Of a stretch of 36,242 nt of DNA, positions 14,564 through 23,219 are shown one piece after another (position 1 is the stretch's first letter; the number at the start of each line of letters is the position of its first letter). The translations under genes and the position numbers were made by a program. The DNA comes from Nostoc linckia FACHB-104. Its GTDB lineage: Bacteria; Cyanobacteriota; Cyanobacteriia; Cyanobacteriales; Nostocaceae. The stretch lies in assembly GCF_014696615.1 (NCBI RefSeq), contig NZ_JACJQJ010000082.1:1-36242 (forward strand), given 5' to 3'. The notes under the pieces were generated by a model that saw only the letters and a program-made list of their open reading frames with translations, was not told the DNA's origin and did not search any database.

Positions 14564-16345
14564 TTAATTCCTCTGGATTTCTTGGTAGAGCAAGTTTGTT
14601 GACAGCCAATCCTCAATAATTTCCCCGATGTGTTGAGTTTCTTTCTCTAGGGAAAGTCCAAAGCTGGTATCAATCCACTGAAGAAACAAACGCTGTAATT
14701 GCTGCTTGGCTGCGGCGAGCAGTTGGTCGGCATGAGAGTGAGATGTGATAATTTCAATATTATTTATGTCTTGTTTTTGAGCATATCTGAGTAACAAAAT
14801 CTCTTGCTGCGGCGGTGCTAATTGCTCAAAAGACTTTAATAATCCTGATTGAATCAGATTTTGGTAATAGTTTTTTAACCAGGATTTGATATAGTTACTT
14901 TGCCATTGCTTGAGTAAGTTTAAAAAGCTTTTTTCTAATTGATTGTGAGCTAAAGTCAACTTTGCTTGAACTTCTGCTTGGCTAATTGCTTTATCTTGGC
15001 TGAGAGTTTGAGTTAATTCACTAATATTGAGTTTTTGACCGTAACTAAGTTTAAGAATATGTTGTAATTCTGCATCTAAATCGGCAATTGCTGCCATTAA
15101 TTGCCCTTCTATAGGATTAACGCGTTGCAGACGAGCAAATTTTTCCGTTAAAAAGGTTTTAATATAAGCTGGAGGATGAAATTGTTCGCTGGTTAACTGC
15201 TGAAATTTTTCGATTAATGGCGTTTCCACATATTTGGAAATGTAGCGGGAGACAGTTCCCTGATGCACGCTCATCTTACTCGCAAACTGTTCTTGAGTTA
15301 ACAGCGCCAAGCGATGGGGATAGCACAAAGCCATCACAGCTTGGCGGTAAGATTTGGGAATTTGGCTGCGAGTTTTATCGAGGTTTTGCTCAATAATTTC
15401 CAGTTCCCTTGTTAAAGCCAAATCTACTGCTGGTAAAGACTCAGTTTGTTCTGATTCCGGCTCTACAGCTTCCCCATCAGCCACCTGTTCGTTACTATGA
15501 GCATCGTAAGGCACTTCAATAATTTGAGCAGATTGCTGTAAAGCATCAATACACAGATTCATCCATTTTTGCATCATTGCAGGTGTTACATCTGCACCCA
15601 CAGCTACTTGCAGAGGCGCACCTGGCTGGAACCGTTGCGAGTTGTAATCCTTAGCTGTGGCGACAAAATCAGCAAATTCTGGTTCCGGCCATTTTCCCCC
15701 TTCTCTTCGTTGGGGATTGTAGACGCGGTTATGTTTGTAAATCGGAATAAAATATCGCCAAGCAAAAAGATACTGAGAAATTTCCGGTTCCCTTGCACCA
15801 GTGTTATTGAGTGCGGCTCTAAGCCGTTCTTCCGCCTTTTGCAATTTTCTGTGACTATTGATATCGACATCACAAAGCAAATGCCATCTCGATTCCCAGT
15901 TTACATAGTCGCGAGTCACATTTCGCAGCACCCCTACCATGTAAGTTTTTAGACTCGCTCCACCATAGCCACTACTTTGATACTTACTGAGATATTGCCG
16001 TAATTTCTCCCGATTACACAGGTGTTCGTTCGTCAGTGCATATAAATTTTCCCCATAAGCAGCATAAAACGGGAGACGACACCAACTGCGCCAAATTAGA
16101 TAACAGCGATCGCGATCGAAGTAAGCTAATAAGTGCCAGTGAGCTAGCTTTTTTTCTGTTTCCGGTTGGGAATCATCATTAAGAATTTTGACAAAATAAT
16201 CTGCGTAGTCGTTCTCATCCCATTGGGGATGCAACTTAACTAGCTTTGCCATTCTCTCCCGTAAGCGATTTTCAATTAACCGTTTAAAGGGAGGATAACC
16301 GCTAGTTGCAGCGAAGTCATACAAAGTCCAGAATTGCTCACTCAT
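14564..16345 (-). CDS. Sigma-70-like helix-turn-helix regulator
   Basis: The protein has 593 residues and is all-helical and soluble. Residues 1-250 contain WDENDYADYFVKIL and a long region with SLKTYMVGVLRNVTRDYVNW that resembles sigma region 2. Around residue 350 a helix-turn-helix reads LTQEQFASKMSVHQGTVSRY, as in sigma region 4 or related regulators. A second helical half follows with repeated LSYGQKLNISELTQTL and LLLRYAQKQDINNIE segments that look like further region-4-type modules. It is much longer than ECF sigma factors. AGGAG lies seven bases before ATG 16345. It is first in the operon with DUF1822 and CHAT-CHASE2, and is transcribed away from the lanthipeptide genes. Sigma activity is a family-based guess. 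Confidence 0.68.
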   Translation of the reverse strand: MSEQFWTLYDFAATSGYPPFKRLIENRLRERMAKLVKLHPQWDENDYADYFVKILNDDSQPETEKKLAHWHLLAYFDRDRCYLIWRSWCRLPFYAAYGENLYALTNEHLCNREKLRQYLSKYQSSGYGGASLKTYMVGVLRNVTRDYVNWESRWHLLCDVDINSHRKLQKAEERLRAALNNTGAREPEISQYLFAWRYFIPIYKHNRVYNPQRREGGKWPEPEFADFVATAKDYNSQRFQPGAPLQVAVGADVTPAMMQKWMNLCIDALQQSAQIIEVPYDAHSNEQVADGEAVEPESEQTESLPAVDLALTRELEIIEQNLDKTRSQIPKSYRQAVMALCYPHRLALLTQEQFASKMSVHQGTVSRYISKYVETPLIEKFQQLTSEQFHPPAYIKTFLTEKFARLQRVNPIEGQLMAAIADLDAELQHILKLSYGQKLNISELTQTLSQDKAISQAEVQAKLTLAHNQLEKSFLNLLKQWQSNYIKSWLKNYYQNLIQSGLLKSFEQLAPPQQEILLLRYAQKQDINNIEIITSHSHADQLLAAAKQQLQRLFLQWIDTSFGLSLEKETQHIGEIIEDWLSTNLLYQEIQRN

Positions 16346-16882
16346 TTCACGCTCCTAGAACACTCCCCCTTGCTCCCCTGCTTTTTTACCATAAATTGCC
16401 CATTCCAGATCAAAAATTAGAGCTAAAACCCTTTCATCTGGTTATTGGGATGGCATTTAATTATTTATGCAAATAAATTCTCGTTCTTGAGACATATCCA
16501 AAAAATAAAATAATTGCAACCCAGCCAGAGCAATATTTTCAGCTATTTTATGGGGTAGAAAAACAGCTATTACATCGAGACAAGTGCATAAATCAAAAAA
16601 GCCTATGCCATTAACTCTGATGAAAGGGTTCACAACCTGCGAGGTAAAGCAAGCAAGCCAAATTCAATATTGTTAAGCACATTAGCAAGGTTGATTTCAG
16701 GCTGGTGTCTAACCGATGAATATTAATCAGCTATCTGTGATTAAAACCGGAATCTGGTTTTGCAAGAGTACATAAATTATTCCCAGCGATTAGGATTATT
16801 TACTGTCTTTATGCTTACCTTATTAGCGTTGAAAATATTTCCTTTCAGAACAATTACCTCATGTATATTAAGGAGAAAAATC
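16346..16882. promoter_or_regulatory. Divergent regulatory region with hairpin
   Basis: This 537-base AT-rich gap separates the sigma-like operon (minus) from the lanthipeptide genes (plus), so both promoters should lie here. A 6-bp inverted repeat, AAAACC/GGTTTT with a 7-base loop, sits at 16743-16761, about 120 bases before the first precursor; it could be an operator or a leader hairpin. I could not fix -10/-35 boxes. No gene is seen. Confidence 0.55.
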
Positions 16883-17104
16883 ATGTCTAACAATGACATT
16901 ATTCGCGCTTGGAAAGATGAAGAATATCGCAATAGCCTAACTGAAGAACAACGTTCTCAATTACCTGAAAATCCAGCAGGACTGATTGAACTACCTAATG
17001 AAGTGACAGAAACCGTAGCTGGTGGCGGCATCACCAAAGGAGTGTTATGTGTTGGTCGCAAGGGATTTTCCTATGGAATTGTTTGTGACATTATTAGAGG
17101 CTAA
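16883..17104 (+). CDS. Class II lanthipeptide precursor 1 (mersacidin/lichenicidin type)
   Basis: The precursor has 73 residues. The leader contains NNDIIRAWKDEEYRNSLTEE and LPENPAG, the hallmark of the mersacidin/lichenicidin family, and ends in VAGG at residues 45-48. Cleavage after Gly48 would release a 25-residue core with Thr51, Cys56, Ser63 and Cys68. Two thioether rings are possible (for example Thr51-Cys56 and Ser63-Cys68). The start ATG 16883 has AAGGAG eight bases upstream; a TTG extension to 16760 would add a long hydrophobic tail unlike the family and bury that site. The LanM, LanT and HlyD genes follow. The leader should recruit LanM, and the C39 domain of LanT should cut after the Gly-Gly. 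The core is glycine-rich and cationic at Arg59-Lys60 and Arg72. Confidence 0.92.
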   Translation: MSNNDIIRAWKDEEYRNSLTEEQRSQLPENPAGLIELPNEVTETVAGGGITKGVLCVGRKGFSYGIVCDIIRG

Positions 17105-17121
17105 TAGCACCATATTGATAT

Positions 17122-17149
17122 TAGAAAAACTGTTTATACATTTTTTCTA
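17122..17149 (+). terminator. Hairpin after the first precursor
   Basis: An 8-bp stem (TAGAAAAA/TTTTTCTA) with a 12-base loop begins 17 nt after the stop codon. It is AT-rich with no following T-tract, so it is a weak terminator at best; it may attenuate read-through or stabilise the precursor mRNA. The motif TTTTTCTAGTGTA at 17142-17154 recurs after the second precursor at 17540-17552. Confidence 0.4.
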
Positions 17150-17250
17150 GTGTATTAGTACAGAGCCAAACAAGATGGATTAGCCTATTTATTTCTCGGG
17201 AAATTTTACTGAGAATATAACAAGCAAATCCATATTAACAGCTTCAAGAT

Positions 17251-17276
17251 AGCAAAATCTCAGTTCATATTTTGCT
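17251..17276 (+). promoter_or_regulatory. Perfect hairpin upstream of the second precursor
   Basis: AGCAAAAT (17251-17258) and ATTTTGCT (17269-17276) can form an 8-bp stem with a 10-base loop, ending 29 bases before the start codon of precursor 2. An alternative pairing, ATTTT (17269-17273) with AAAAT (17278-17282), would exclude it. The arrangement could tune translation or mark an mRNA processing site between the two precursors. Function is not shown. Confidence 0.4.
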
Positions 17277-17305
17277 CAAAATCACCACATTAAAAGGAGA
17301 AAATC

Positions 17306-17539
17306 ATGTCTAACTTTGATATTATTCGTGCATGGAAAGACGAAGACTATCGCAATAGCTTAACTGAAGAACAACGTTCTCAATTACCTGAAAATCCTGC
17401 TGGTCAAATTCAACTTTCAGATGAGGAAATGGAAGCTGTAGCTGGCGGATATGTCGGTAAATTTAGGCTTCCTCCTGAGTTTTTTGCCGCACCGTCTACC
17501 TACTTTCTAACGGGTTGCGACGTTTTTCCCAACGGTTAA
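17306..17539 (+). CDS. Class II lanthipeptide precursor 2 (mersacidin/lichenicidin-type leader)
   Basis: The precursor has 77 residues. Its leader differs little from that of precursor 1 (NFDIIRAWKDEDYRNSLTEE, LPENPAG, VAGG at 45-48). The predicted 29-residue core is unrelated: it is rich in aromatics and proline, and has Ser64, Thr65 and Thr69 but only one cysteine, Cys71. At most one lanthionine ring can form; any other Ser/Thr would remain unmodified or become dehydro residues. AAAGGAGA lies just upstream of ATG 17306. LanM starts 33 nt after its stop codon. The two precursors could be halves of a two-peptide lantibiotic or independent products of one enzyme; the sequence cannot decide. 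Confidence 0.9.
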   Translation: MSNFDIIRAWKDEDYRNSLTEEQRSQLPENPAGQIQLSDEEMEAVAGGYVGKFRLPPEFFAAPSTYFLTGCDVFPNG

Positions 17540-17572
17540 TTTTTCTAGTGTAATCACACATTTCTAATCAAG

Positions 17573-20500
17573 ATGGGTGAGCCTTTTTGGTTCACCCTTA
17601 AACACCTACATCCTGACTTCATACATCAGCATACTGGAATGAACAAACAATGGTTTCAAGCTCTGACATTAGCTGAACGTATTACCTTACTAAATATATT
17701 TAATTCTCAAACATCCCAACAGCAAATCAATCCCGAAATAGCACAACAAAGAATGCAGCGCTGGCGGAAACAAAACTCATTTATGAGTGATGCTGATTGG
17801 GCGCAGCGTCTAAAATTAGATGGTATCACTGAAGAAGAATTTCTCAACATTTTGGGTACGCCAATGGAGGCGATAGACGATCGCGTAGCGTGTCCAGAGG
17901 ACTCTCGCTTTTCTCACCCAACATGGTTGTCACAAATAGAACAAGCATTTACTGAATTTGCTAACTCTGATTCTCAGACAGTTCTGCCTCAAGAAATTCT
18001 CAAAGAAAGCACCACTGGTTTTTTATATGCCATTGAACCACTTATAAAACAAGGCTTTAAGCAACTAAATCAAGAATTGCAGCAACTAATTCAGCACCAA
18101 TCAGAGTTACCGTTTGATGCTGATACTGTGATGGAGATATTACTATCAAATTTAACTAAAAAATTATTGCAGATATTACACAAAACAATGATTTTAGAAA
18201 TCAATGTGGCGCGACTGCAAGGATTATTAAATGGGGATACGCCAGACGAAAGATTTCAAAACTTCATTGCCAATTTAAGACAGCCTTCTCAAGCTTTGGC
18301 TTTGTTTCAAGAATATCCAGTTCTCGCACGCCAAATCAAAATTTGTATTGATCATTGGATGCAATTCAGTTTAGAGTTTCTGCGCCATCTTTGCGCTGAT
18401 TGGAGTGATATCTGCAAGCTGTTTAGTCCCGAAAATCAGCCAGGAGTACTGATAGAGTTACAAGGTAGTGCAGGGGATAGTCATCGGGGTGGCCGTTCTG
18501 TTCTGATTGCTAAATTTAGTTCTGGACTGCAGATTGTTTATAAACCGAGAACCCTAGCTGTTGATGTGCATTTCCAAGAATTACTTACTTGGCTCAACGA
18601 TCGCGGTACTCATCCACCATTTAAAACTCTCAAGATTCTACAACGTGATGATTATGGTTGGGTAGAATTTGTTAGTGCGGCTGGATGCAACACAAAAGCC
18701 GAAATTGAGCGTTTTTATGAACGTCAGGGTGGCTACTTAGCTTTACTCTACGCCTTACAAGCAACTGATTTTCACAGTGAGAACTTAATCGCCGCAGGTG
18801 AGCATCCTATTTTAATTGACTTAGAAGCTTTGTTTCATCCTCACTTTGAGCGAGTGGAACTTGTCAAATCAGATTTACTGGCTTACAAAAAAATAGCTTT
18901 CTCAGTTTTGAGCATTGGATTATTACCACAGCGAGTTTATGGCAATGCTGAATATGAAGGCGTTGATTTAAGTGGTTTGGGATCTGCACAAGGTCAACTC
19001 ACTCCCTATAAAGCACTCTATTTAGAAAACCAGGGAACCGATGAAATGTCTCTGAAGCGCAAGCGGATAGAGATGCCGGGAAACCAAAATCGACCAACTT
19101 ATAATGGGCAGGCAATCAATGTTTTGGAATATACAGATTCACTAATTATTGGGTTTACCAACATTTATCGGTTGCTGCTGAAACACCGAGACGAGTTACT
19201 GGCTGAAAATGGCCCTTTAGCTGGCTTTGCTGAGAATAAAGTGCGGGCTATTATGCGCCCCACATATATCTACAGCTTAATATTATTTGAAAGTTTTCAT
19301 CCCGATGTTTTGCGTAATGCCTTAGACCGCGATCGCCATTTTGATCGTCTCTGGCTAGGAATTGAACAAGAACCCCATTTGGCTCAAGTAATTACTGCTG
19401 AACGTCAGGATTTATGGCAAGGTGATGTTCCCCTCTTCACAACTCGTCCTAATTCACAGGATTTGTGGACTAGTTCTGGAGAGCGAATTGCCGATTTTTT
19501 TGCTGAATCAAGTATGGCTTCAGTTCAACGTCGTTTTCAGCAACTTGATGAAGCTGATTTAACACAACAACTGTGGTTTATTCGGGCTTCTCTGACTACA
19601 TTGGTAACGGCAAAAGAGCAAAGACAATCGCCTAGTTACTCTGTCACGGAAGTGCATCATTCTGCCAGTCGGGAGGAACTACTAGTAGCAGCACAGGCAA
19701 TAGGCGATCGCCTAGAAGCGTTAGCATTATCTAGCGAACAGGATGCCACTTGGATTGGTTTACAACTCACTCCCCAAGAAACATGGTTGCTGACTCCACT
19801 AAATATGGATCTGTATAACGGATTATCAGGAGTAGCATTATTTTTGGCTTATCTAAGTACTGCCACTGAGAAGGAAAGCTATAGCAATTTAGCTAAATCT
19901 GCATTAAATACTATTCTCCGCCAAGTAGATACCAACCGATCTCATGTCACATCCATTGGTTTTTTTGAGGGTTGGGGAGGAATTATCTATACTCTATCTC
20001 ATCTCAGTACGCTGTGGAATCAACCAACGCTGCTGAAAGAGGCACAAGAGATTGTTAAACATCTACCTGAGCTAATTGAAAAAGACGAACAACTAGATAT
20101 TATTAGCGGTGCAGCAGGGTGTATTGGTGGTTTAATTGCTCTGTATCGCTGTGCGCCATGCGATCGCACATTAGCTGCCGCCATCCAATGTGGCGATCGT
20201 CTCATTGCCTGCGCGCAAACGATACAGCATGGTATTGCTTGGAGTACGAAGCTATTAGATACAGCACCGTTAGCAGGGTTTTCTCATGGTGCGGCTGGGA
20301 TAGCTTGGGCGTTACTAGAGTTGGCATCTTTGACGGGTGAGCAGCGTTTTTACACAACTGCTTTAGCCGCCATTGAGTATGAGCGTAGCCTGTTTGTACC
20401 AGAAGTCGGCAACTGGTTGGATTTACGCAATTTTACGGCTCAAGTCATGAAAAAAGATGACAGCAAGCATAGCTGTATGACGGCATGGTGTCATGGTGCG

Positions 20501-20935
20501 CCAGGAATTGGGCTGGCTCGCTTGCGCTCTCTTCCACACCTGAGCGATCGCCAAATCCGTTCGGAAATTGACACAGCCCTGAACACCACAATAGCTCATG
20601 GCTTTGGCAGCAATCACTCCCTCTGTCACGGAGATTTAGGCAATCTAGAATTACTATTACAAGCCAGTCTCACCCTTAACGATCCACAATGGCAAACTCA
20701 AGTTGATCGCTTTGCTGCCATGATTCTTGCAAGTATAAACAAACACGGATGGCTCTGTGGTGTGCCTTTGGGAGTTGAAACCCCTGGATTAATGACTGGA
20801 CTTGCTGGCATTGGTTATGGATTGCTGCGACTAGCTAACCCAGAACTTGTTCCCTCAGTATTAGTGCTGGAGCCTCCTCAGCTTAACAGCCCAGTGCAGA
20901 CACAAATCGAATATGCGATCGCACCTCATAACTGA
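17573..20935 (+). CDS. lanM: Class II lanthipeptide synthetase LanM
   Basis: The 1120-residue bifunctional enzyme matches LanM length. The N-terminal dehydratase (DUF4135, to about 680) has the lysine-bearing strand FSSGLQIVYKPRTLAVDVHF and the catalytic-loop motif DFHSEN (His401, Asn404), followed by DLE at 416-418; it phosphorylates and eliminates Ser/Thr of the core. The cyclase domain starts near 743 (NMDLYNGLSGVALFLAYLS) and has GxxG repeats FSHGAAG and WCHGAPG. The zinc ligands Cys973, Cys1018 and His1019 (LCHGDLG) are present, the canonical Cys-Cys-His set, not the three-cysteine set of ProcM-type enzymes. The start at 17573 has a poor ribosome site; ATG 17639 is an alternative. The stop is 2 nt before lanT. 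Confidence 0.96.
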   Translation: MGEPFWFTLKHLHPDFIHQHTGMNKQWFQALTLAERITLLNIFNSQTSQQQINPEIAQQRMQRWRKQNSFMSDADWAQRLKLDGITEEEFLNILGTPMEAIDDRVACPEDSRFSHPTWLSQIEQAFTEFANSDSQTVLPQEILKESTTGFLYAIEPLIKQGFKQLNQELQQLIQHQSELPFDADTVMEILLSNLTKKLLQILHKTMILEINVARLQGLLNGDTPDERFQNFIANLRQPSQALALFQEYPVLARQIKICIDHWMQFSLEFLRHLCADWSDICKLFSPENQPGVLIELQGSAGDSHRGGRSVLIAKFSSGLQIVYKPRTLAVDVHFQELLTWLNDRGTHPPFKTLKILQRDDYGWVEFVSAAGCNTKAEIERFYERQGGYLALLYALQATDFHSENLIAAGEHPILIDLEALFHPHFERVELVKSDLLAYKKIAFSVLSIGLLPQRVYGNAEYEGVDLSGLGSAQGQLTPYKALYLENQGTDEMSLKRKRIEMPGNQNRPTYNGQAINVLEYTDSLIIGFTNIYRLLLKHRDELLAENGPLAGFAENKVRAIMRPTYIYSLILFESFHPDVLRNALDRDRHFDRLWLGIEQEPHLAQVITAERQDLWQGDVPLFTTRPNSQDLWTSSGERIADFFAESSMASVQRRFQQLDEADLTQQLWFIRASLTTLVTAKEQRQSPSYSVTEVHHSASREELLVAAQAIGDRLEALALSSEQDATWIGLQLTPQETWLLTPLNMDLYNGLSGVALFLAYLSTATEKESYSNLAKSALNTILRQVDTNRSHVTSIGFFEGWGGIIYTLSHLSTLWNQPTLLKEAQEIVKHLPELIEKDEQLDIISGAAGCIGGLIALYRCAPCDRTLAAAIQCGDRLIACAQTIQHGIAWSTKLLDTAPLAGFSHGAAGIAWALLELASLTGEQRFYTTALAAIEYERSLFVPEVGNWLDLRNFTAQVMKKDDSKHSCMTAWCHGAPGIGLARLRSLPHLSDRQIRSEIDTALNTTIAHGFGSNHSLCHGDLGNLELLLQASLTLNDPQWQTQVDRFAAMILASINKHGWLCGVPLGVETPGLMTGLAGIGYGLLRLANPELVPSVLVLEPPQLNSPVQTQIEYAIAPHN

Positions 20936-20937
20936 CA

Positions 20938-23133
20938 ATGAAATACCAGCTTGTGAAACAACATAGTGAAGAAGACTGTGGTGCTGCAAGTCTTGCTTCT
21001 ATTGCCAAATATTACGGTAAAACTTTCACCATTAGCCGCATTAGAGAAACTGTAGGAACTGGGCAACAAGGAACCACATTACTAGGACTGAAACGAGGCG
21101 CTGAAGCCCTTGGTTTCAATGCCAGGGCAGTGAAAGTACCTCTAGAAGCTTTCAACGAAAAAATTATACCCCTACCAGCGATTATCCATTGGAAAGGCTA
21201 TCATTGGGTGGTTTTATACGGCAAGCGGGGCAATAAATATGTTGTTGCTGATCCTGGTGTCGGTATCCGCTATCTAGAAAAAAAGTGGCTCTTAGAAGCG
21301 TGGACAGATGGAGTCATGCTGCTCCTAGAACCAGATGCAGTCCGCTTTTCTGCTCAGGAAGATGAAAAAGAAAAAATTGGTGGTTTTGGACGCTTCTTTA
21401 AGCGTTTGTGGCCATATCGCGCTATTCTTGCTCAAACTTTATTACTCAACTCGGTTCTCGGTCTACTGTCTCTCGCTTCGCCCTTTTTGCTGCAAATCCT
21501 CACCGATGATGTGCTGGTTCGTGGAGATACCCAACTCCTGACAAGCGTTGCTATTGGGGTGATTGCTATGCGTTTAGTTAGCAGCAGCTTGCGATTAGCA
21601 CAATCAAATCTCGTGGCTCACTTTGCCCAACGTCTGCAACTCGGATTAATTTTTGAATTTGGTCGGCAAATTCTCCAGTTACCTTTAAGTTATTACGAAT
21701 CTCGTCGCAGTGGTGAAATTGTTAGTCGTTTAGAAGATATTCAACAAATTAATCAGTTAATTTCTCAAGCTGTTGTTAGTCTACCTAGCCAACTATTTAT
21801 CGCTCTAGTTTCTCTAGGTTTCATGCTGTTTTACAGTATCAAACTCACAGTTTTAGCTGGTGCGATCGCTCTTTTAATGACTCTCTCTACAGTAGCTTTT
21901 TTGCCCACTCTCCAGCAAAAAATTCGCAGTGTTTTGGTATTATCAGCCGAAAACCAAGGGGTTCTGGTGGAAACTTTCAAAGGTGCAATTACCCTCAAAA
22001 CTACAGCCGCAGCACCCCAATTCTGGGAAGAATTTCAAAGTCGATTTAGTCGCCTTGCTAACTTTACCTTCCGCACTATTCAAATTAGTATTATCAACGG
22101 TATCTTTTCAAATTTAGTTTCTAGTATCGGTAGCATTGCCTTACTGTGGTTTGGCAGTACTCTGGTGATTAGTCAGGAATTAACTATTGGGATGCTATTA
22201 GCATTTAATAGCATGAATGCTAACTTTACCGCTTTTATTGAAACTACTATCGACTTTATTGATGAATTCACCCGTGCTAAAACTGCTACCCAACGTCTCA
22301 CAGAAGTTATTGAAGCTACCCCAGAAACTTTAGATGATTACCAAAAGCCTTGGGTAAAAATTAAGAGTAATGCAGACATCACCTGTACCAACCTGAACTT
22401 CCATCATGCAGGTAGAGTTGACTTACTAGAAGATTTCTCTTTGACTATTCCTGGTGGTAAAGTTATTGCCCTGATTGGTAAATCTGGCTGCGGTAAAAGT
22501 ACCCTGGCAAAATTGATTGCAGGTTTATATCAGCTTCAGTCTGGAAATATTCGCTTTGGAATTTATAACCTGGAAGACCTTTCTTTAGAATGTCTGCGCC
22601 AACAAGTGGTACTAGTTCCCCAAGAAGCGCACTTTTGGAGTCGTTCGATCATGGAAAACTTTCGTTTAGGTTCCCCTGACATTACCTTAGAGCAAATTAT
22701 CCAAGCTTGCCAGATTGCTGGGGCTGACGAGTTTATCAGCAAACTCCCCGATAAATATCAAACAGTCTTAGGAGAATTTGGGGCTAATCTTTCAGGTGGT
22801 CAAAAGCAGAGATTAGCGATCGCTCGCGCCATTGTCAATAATCCCCCAGTCTTGATTTTAGATGAATCCACTGGTGCGCTCGACCCCGTAAGTGAAGCTG
22901 AAGTCTTAAACCAGTTGCTAATTCATCGCCAGCATCAAACCACAATCTTAATTAGTCACCGTCCCAAAGTCATCCAACAAGCCGATTGGATCGTCATGTT
23001 AGAGCAAGGAAAACTCAAAATCCAAGGTTCTCCAGAAACCCTCAGCCATCAACCAGGCGACCATCTAAACTTTCTCGACGGCATTAATTTACCAACTAAA
23101 CCAGCCCCAATCAAATTTGCACACCACCATTGA
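20938..23133 (+). CDS. lanT: Peptidase-containing ABC transporter (LanT)
   Basis: The 731-residue protein has three domains. The N-terminal C39 peptidase carries Gln8, Cys14 (HSEEDCGAAS), His89 (GYHWVVLYG) and Asp105 (VADPG), so its active site is complete. It should cut precursors after the Gly-Gly motif. A six-helix membrane domain spans about residues 155-440. The ATPase domain has Walker A GKSGCGKST (514-522), signature LSGGQ (618-622), Walker B with Asp642-Glu643, and H-loop His674. It exports the mature peptide through the inner membrane, with the HlyD protein as partner. The start is 2 nt after the LanM stop, so they are translationally coupled. Confidence 0.96.
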   Translation: MKYQLVKQHSEEDCGAASLASIAKYYGKTFTISRIRETVGTGQQGTTLLGLKRGAEALGFNARAVKVPLEAFNEKIIPLPAIIHWKGYHWVVLYGKRGNKYVVADPGVGIRYLEKKWLLEAWTDGVMLLLEPDAVRFSAQEDEKEKIGGFGRFFKRLWPYRAILAQTLLLNSVLGLLSLASPFLLQILTDDVLVRGDTQLLTSVAIGVIAMRLVSSSLRLAQSNLVAHFAQRLQLGLIFEFGRQILQLPLSYYESRRSGEIVSRLEDIQQINQLISQAVVSLPSQLFIALVSLGFMLFYSIKLTVLAGAIALLMTLSTVAFLPTLQQKIRSVLVLSAENQGVLVETFKGAITLKTTAAAPQFWEEFQSRFSRLANFTFRTIQISIINGIFSNLVSSIGSIALLWFGSTLVISQELTIGMLLAFNSMNANFTAFIETTIDFIDEFTRAKTATQRLTEVIEATPETLDDYQKPWVKIKSNADITCTNLNFHHAGRVDLLEDFSLTIPGGKVIALIGKSGCGKSTLAKLIAGLYQLQSGNIRFGIYNLEDLSLECLRQQVVLVPQEAHFWSRSIMENFRLGSPDITLEQIIQACQIAGADEFISKLPDKYQTVLGEFGANLSGGQKQRLAIARAIVNNPPVLILDESTGALDPVSEAEVLNQLLIHRQHQTTILISHRPKVIQQADWIVMLEQGKLKIQGSPETLSHQPGDHLNFLDGINLPTKPAPIKFAHHH

Positions 23134-23158
23134 TAACAATGGGGGTTTGGTATTTGCG

Positions 23159-23212
23159 GTTTGGTGCTTTTCCCCTTTTCCCTTTTCCCCTTGTCCCCCT
23201 TTCCCCCAGTCC
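23159..23212. repeat. Pyrimidine-rich low-complexity tract
   Basis: A run of T and C blocks (TTTTCCCC, CCCTTTTCCCC, CCCCCTTTCCCCC) lies between the lanT stop codon and the HlyD start. Related tracts occur at 12919-13098 and 26918-26946. It is in frame with HlyD but would encode a Pro/Phe-rich stretch not seen in the family, so I treat it as an intergenic repeat. Confidence 0.65.
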
Positions 23213-23219
23213 CCACAAT

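Noticed and set aside
16760-16882. In-frame upstream extension of precursor 1 from a TTG
   Set aside because: It would add 41 hydrophobic residues not found in this leader family and bury the AAGGAG site that fits ATG 16883.
23139-23219. HlyD start at ATG 23139
   Set aside because: The extra residues come from a T/C repeat and are a low-complexity Pro/Phe stretch unlike HlyD proteins.
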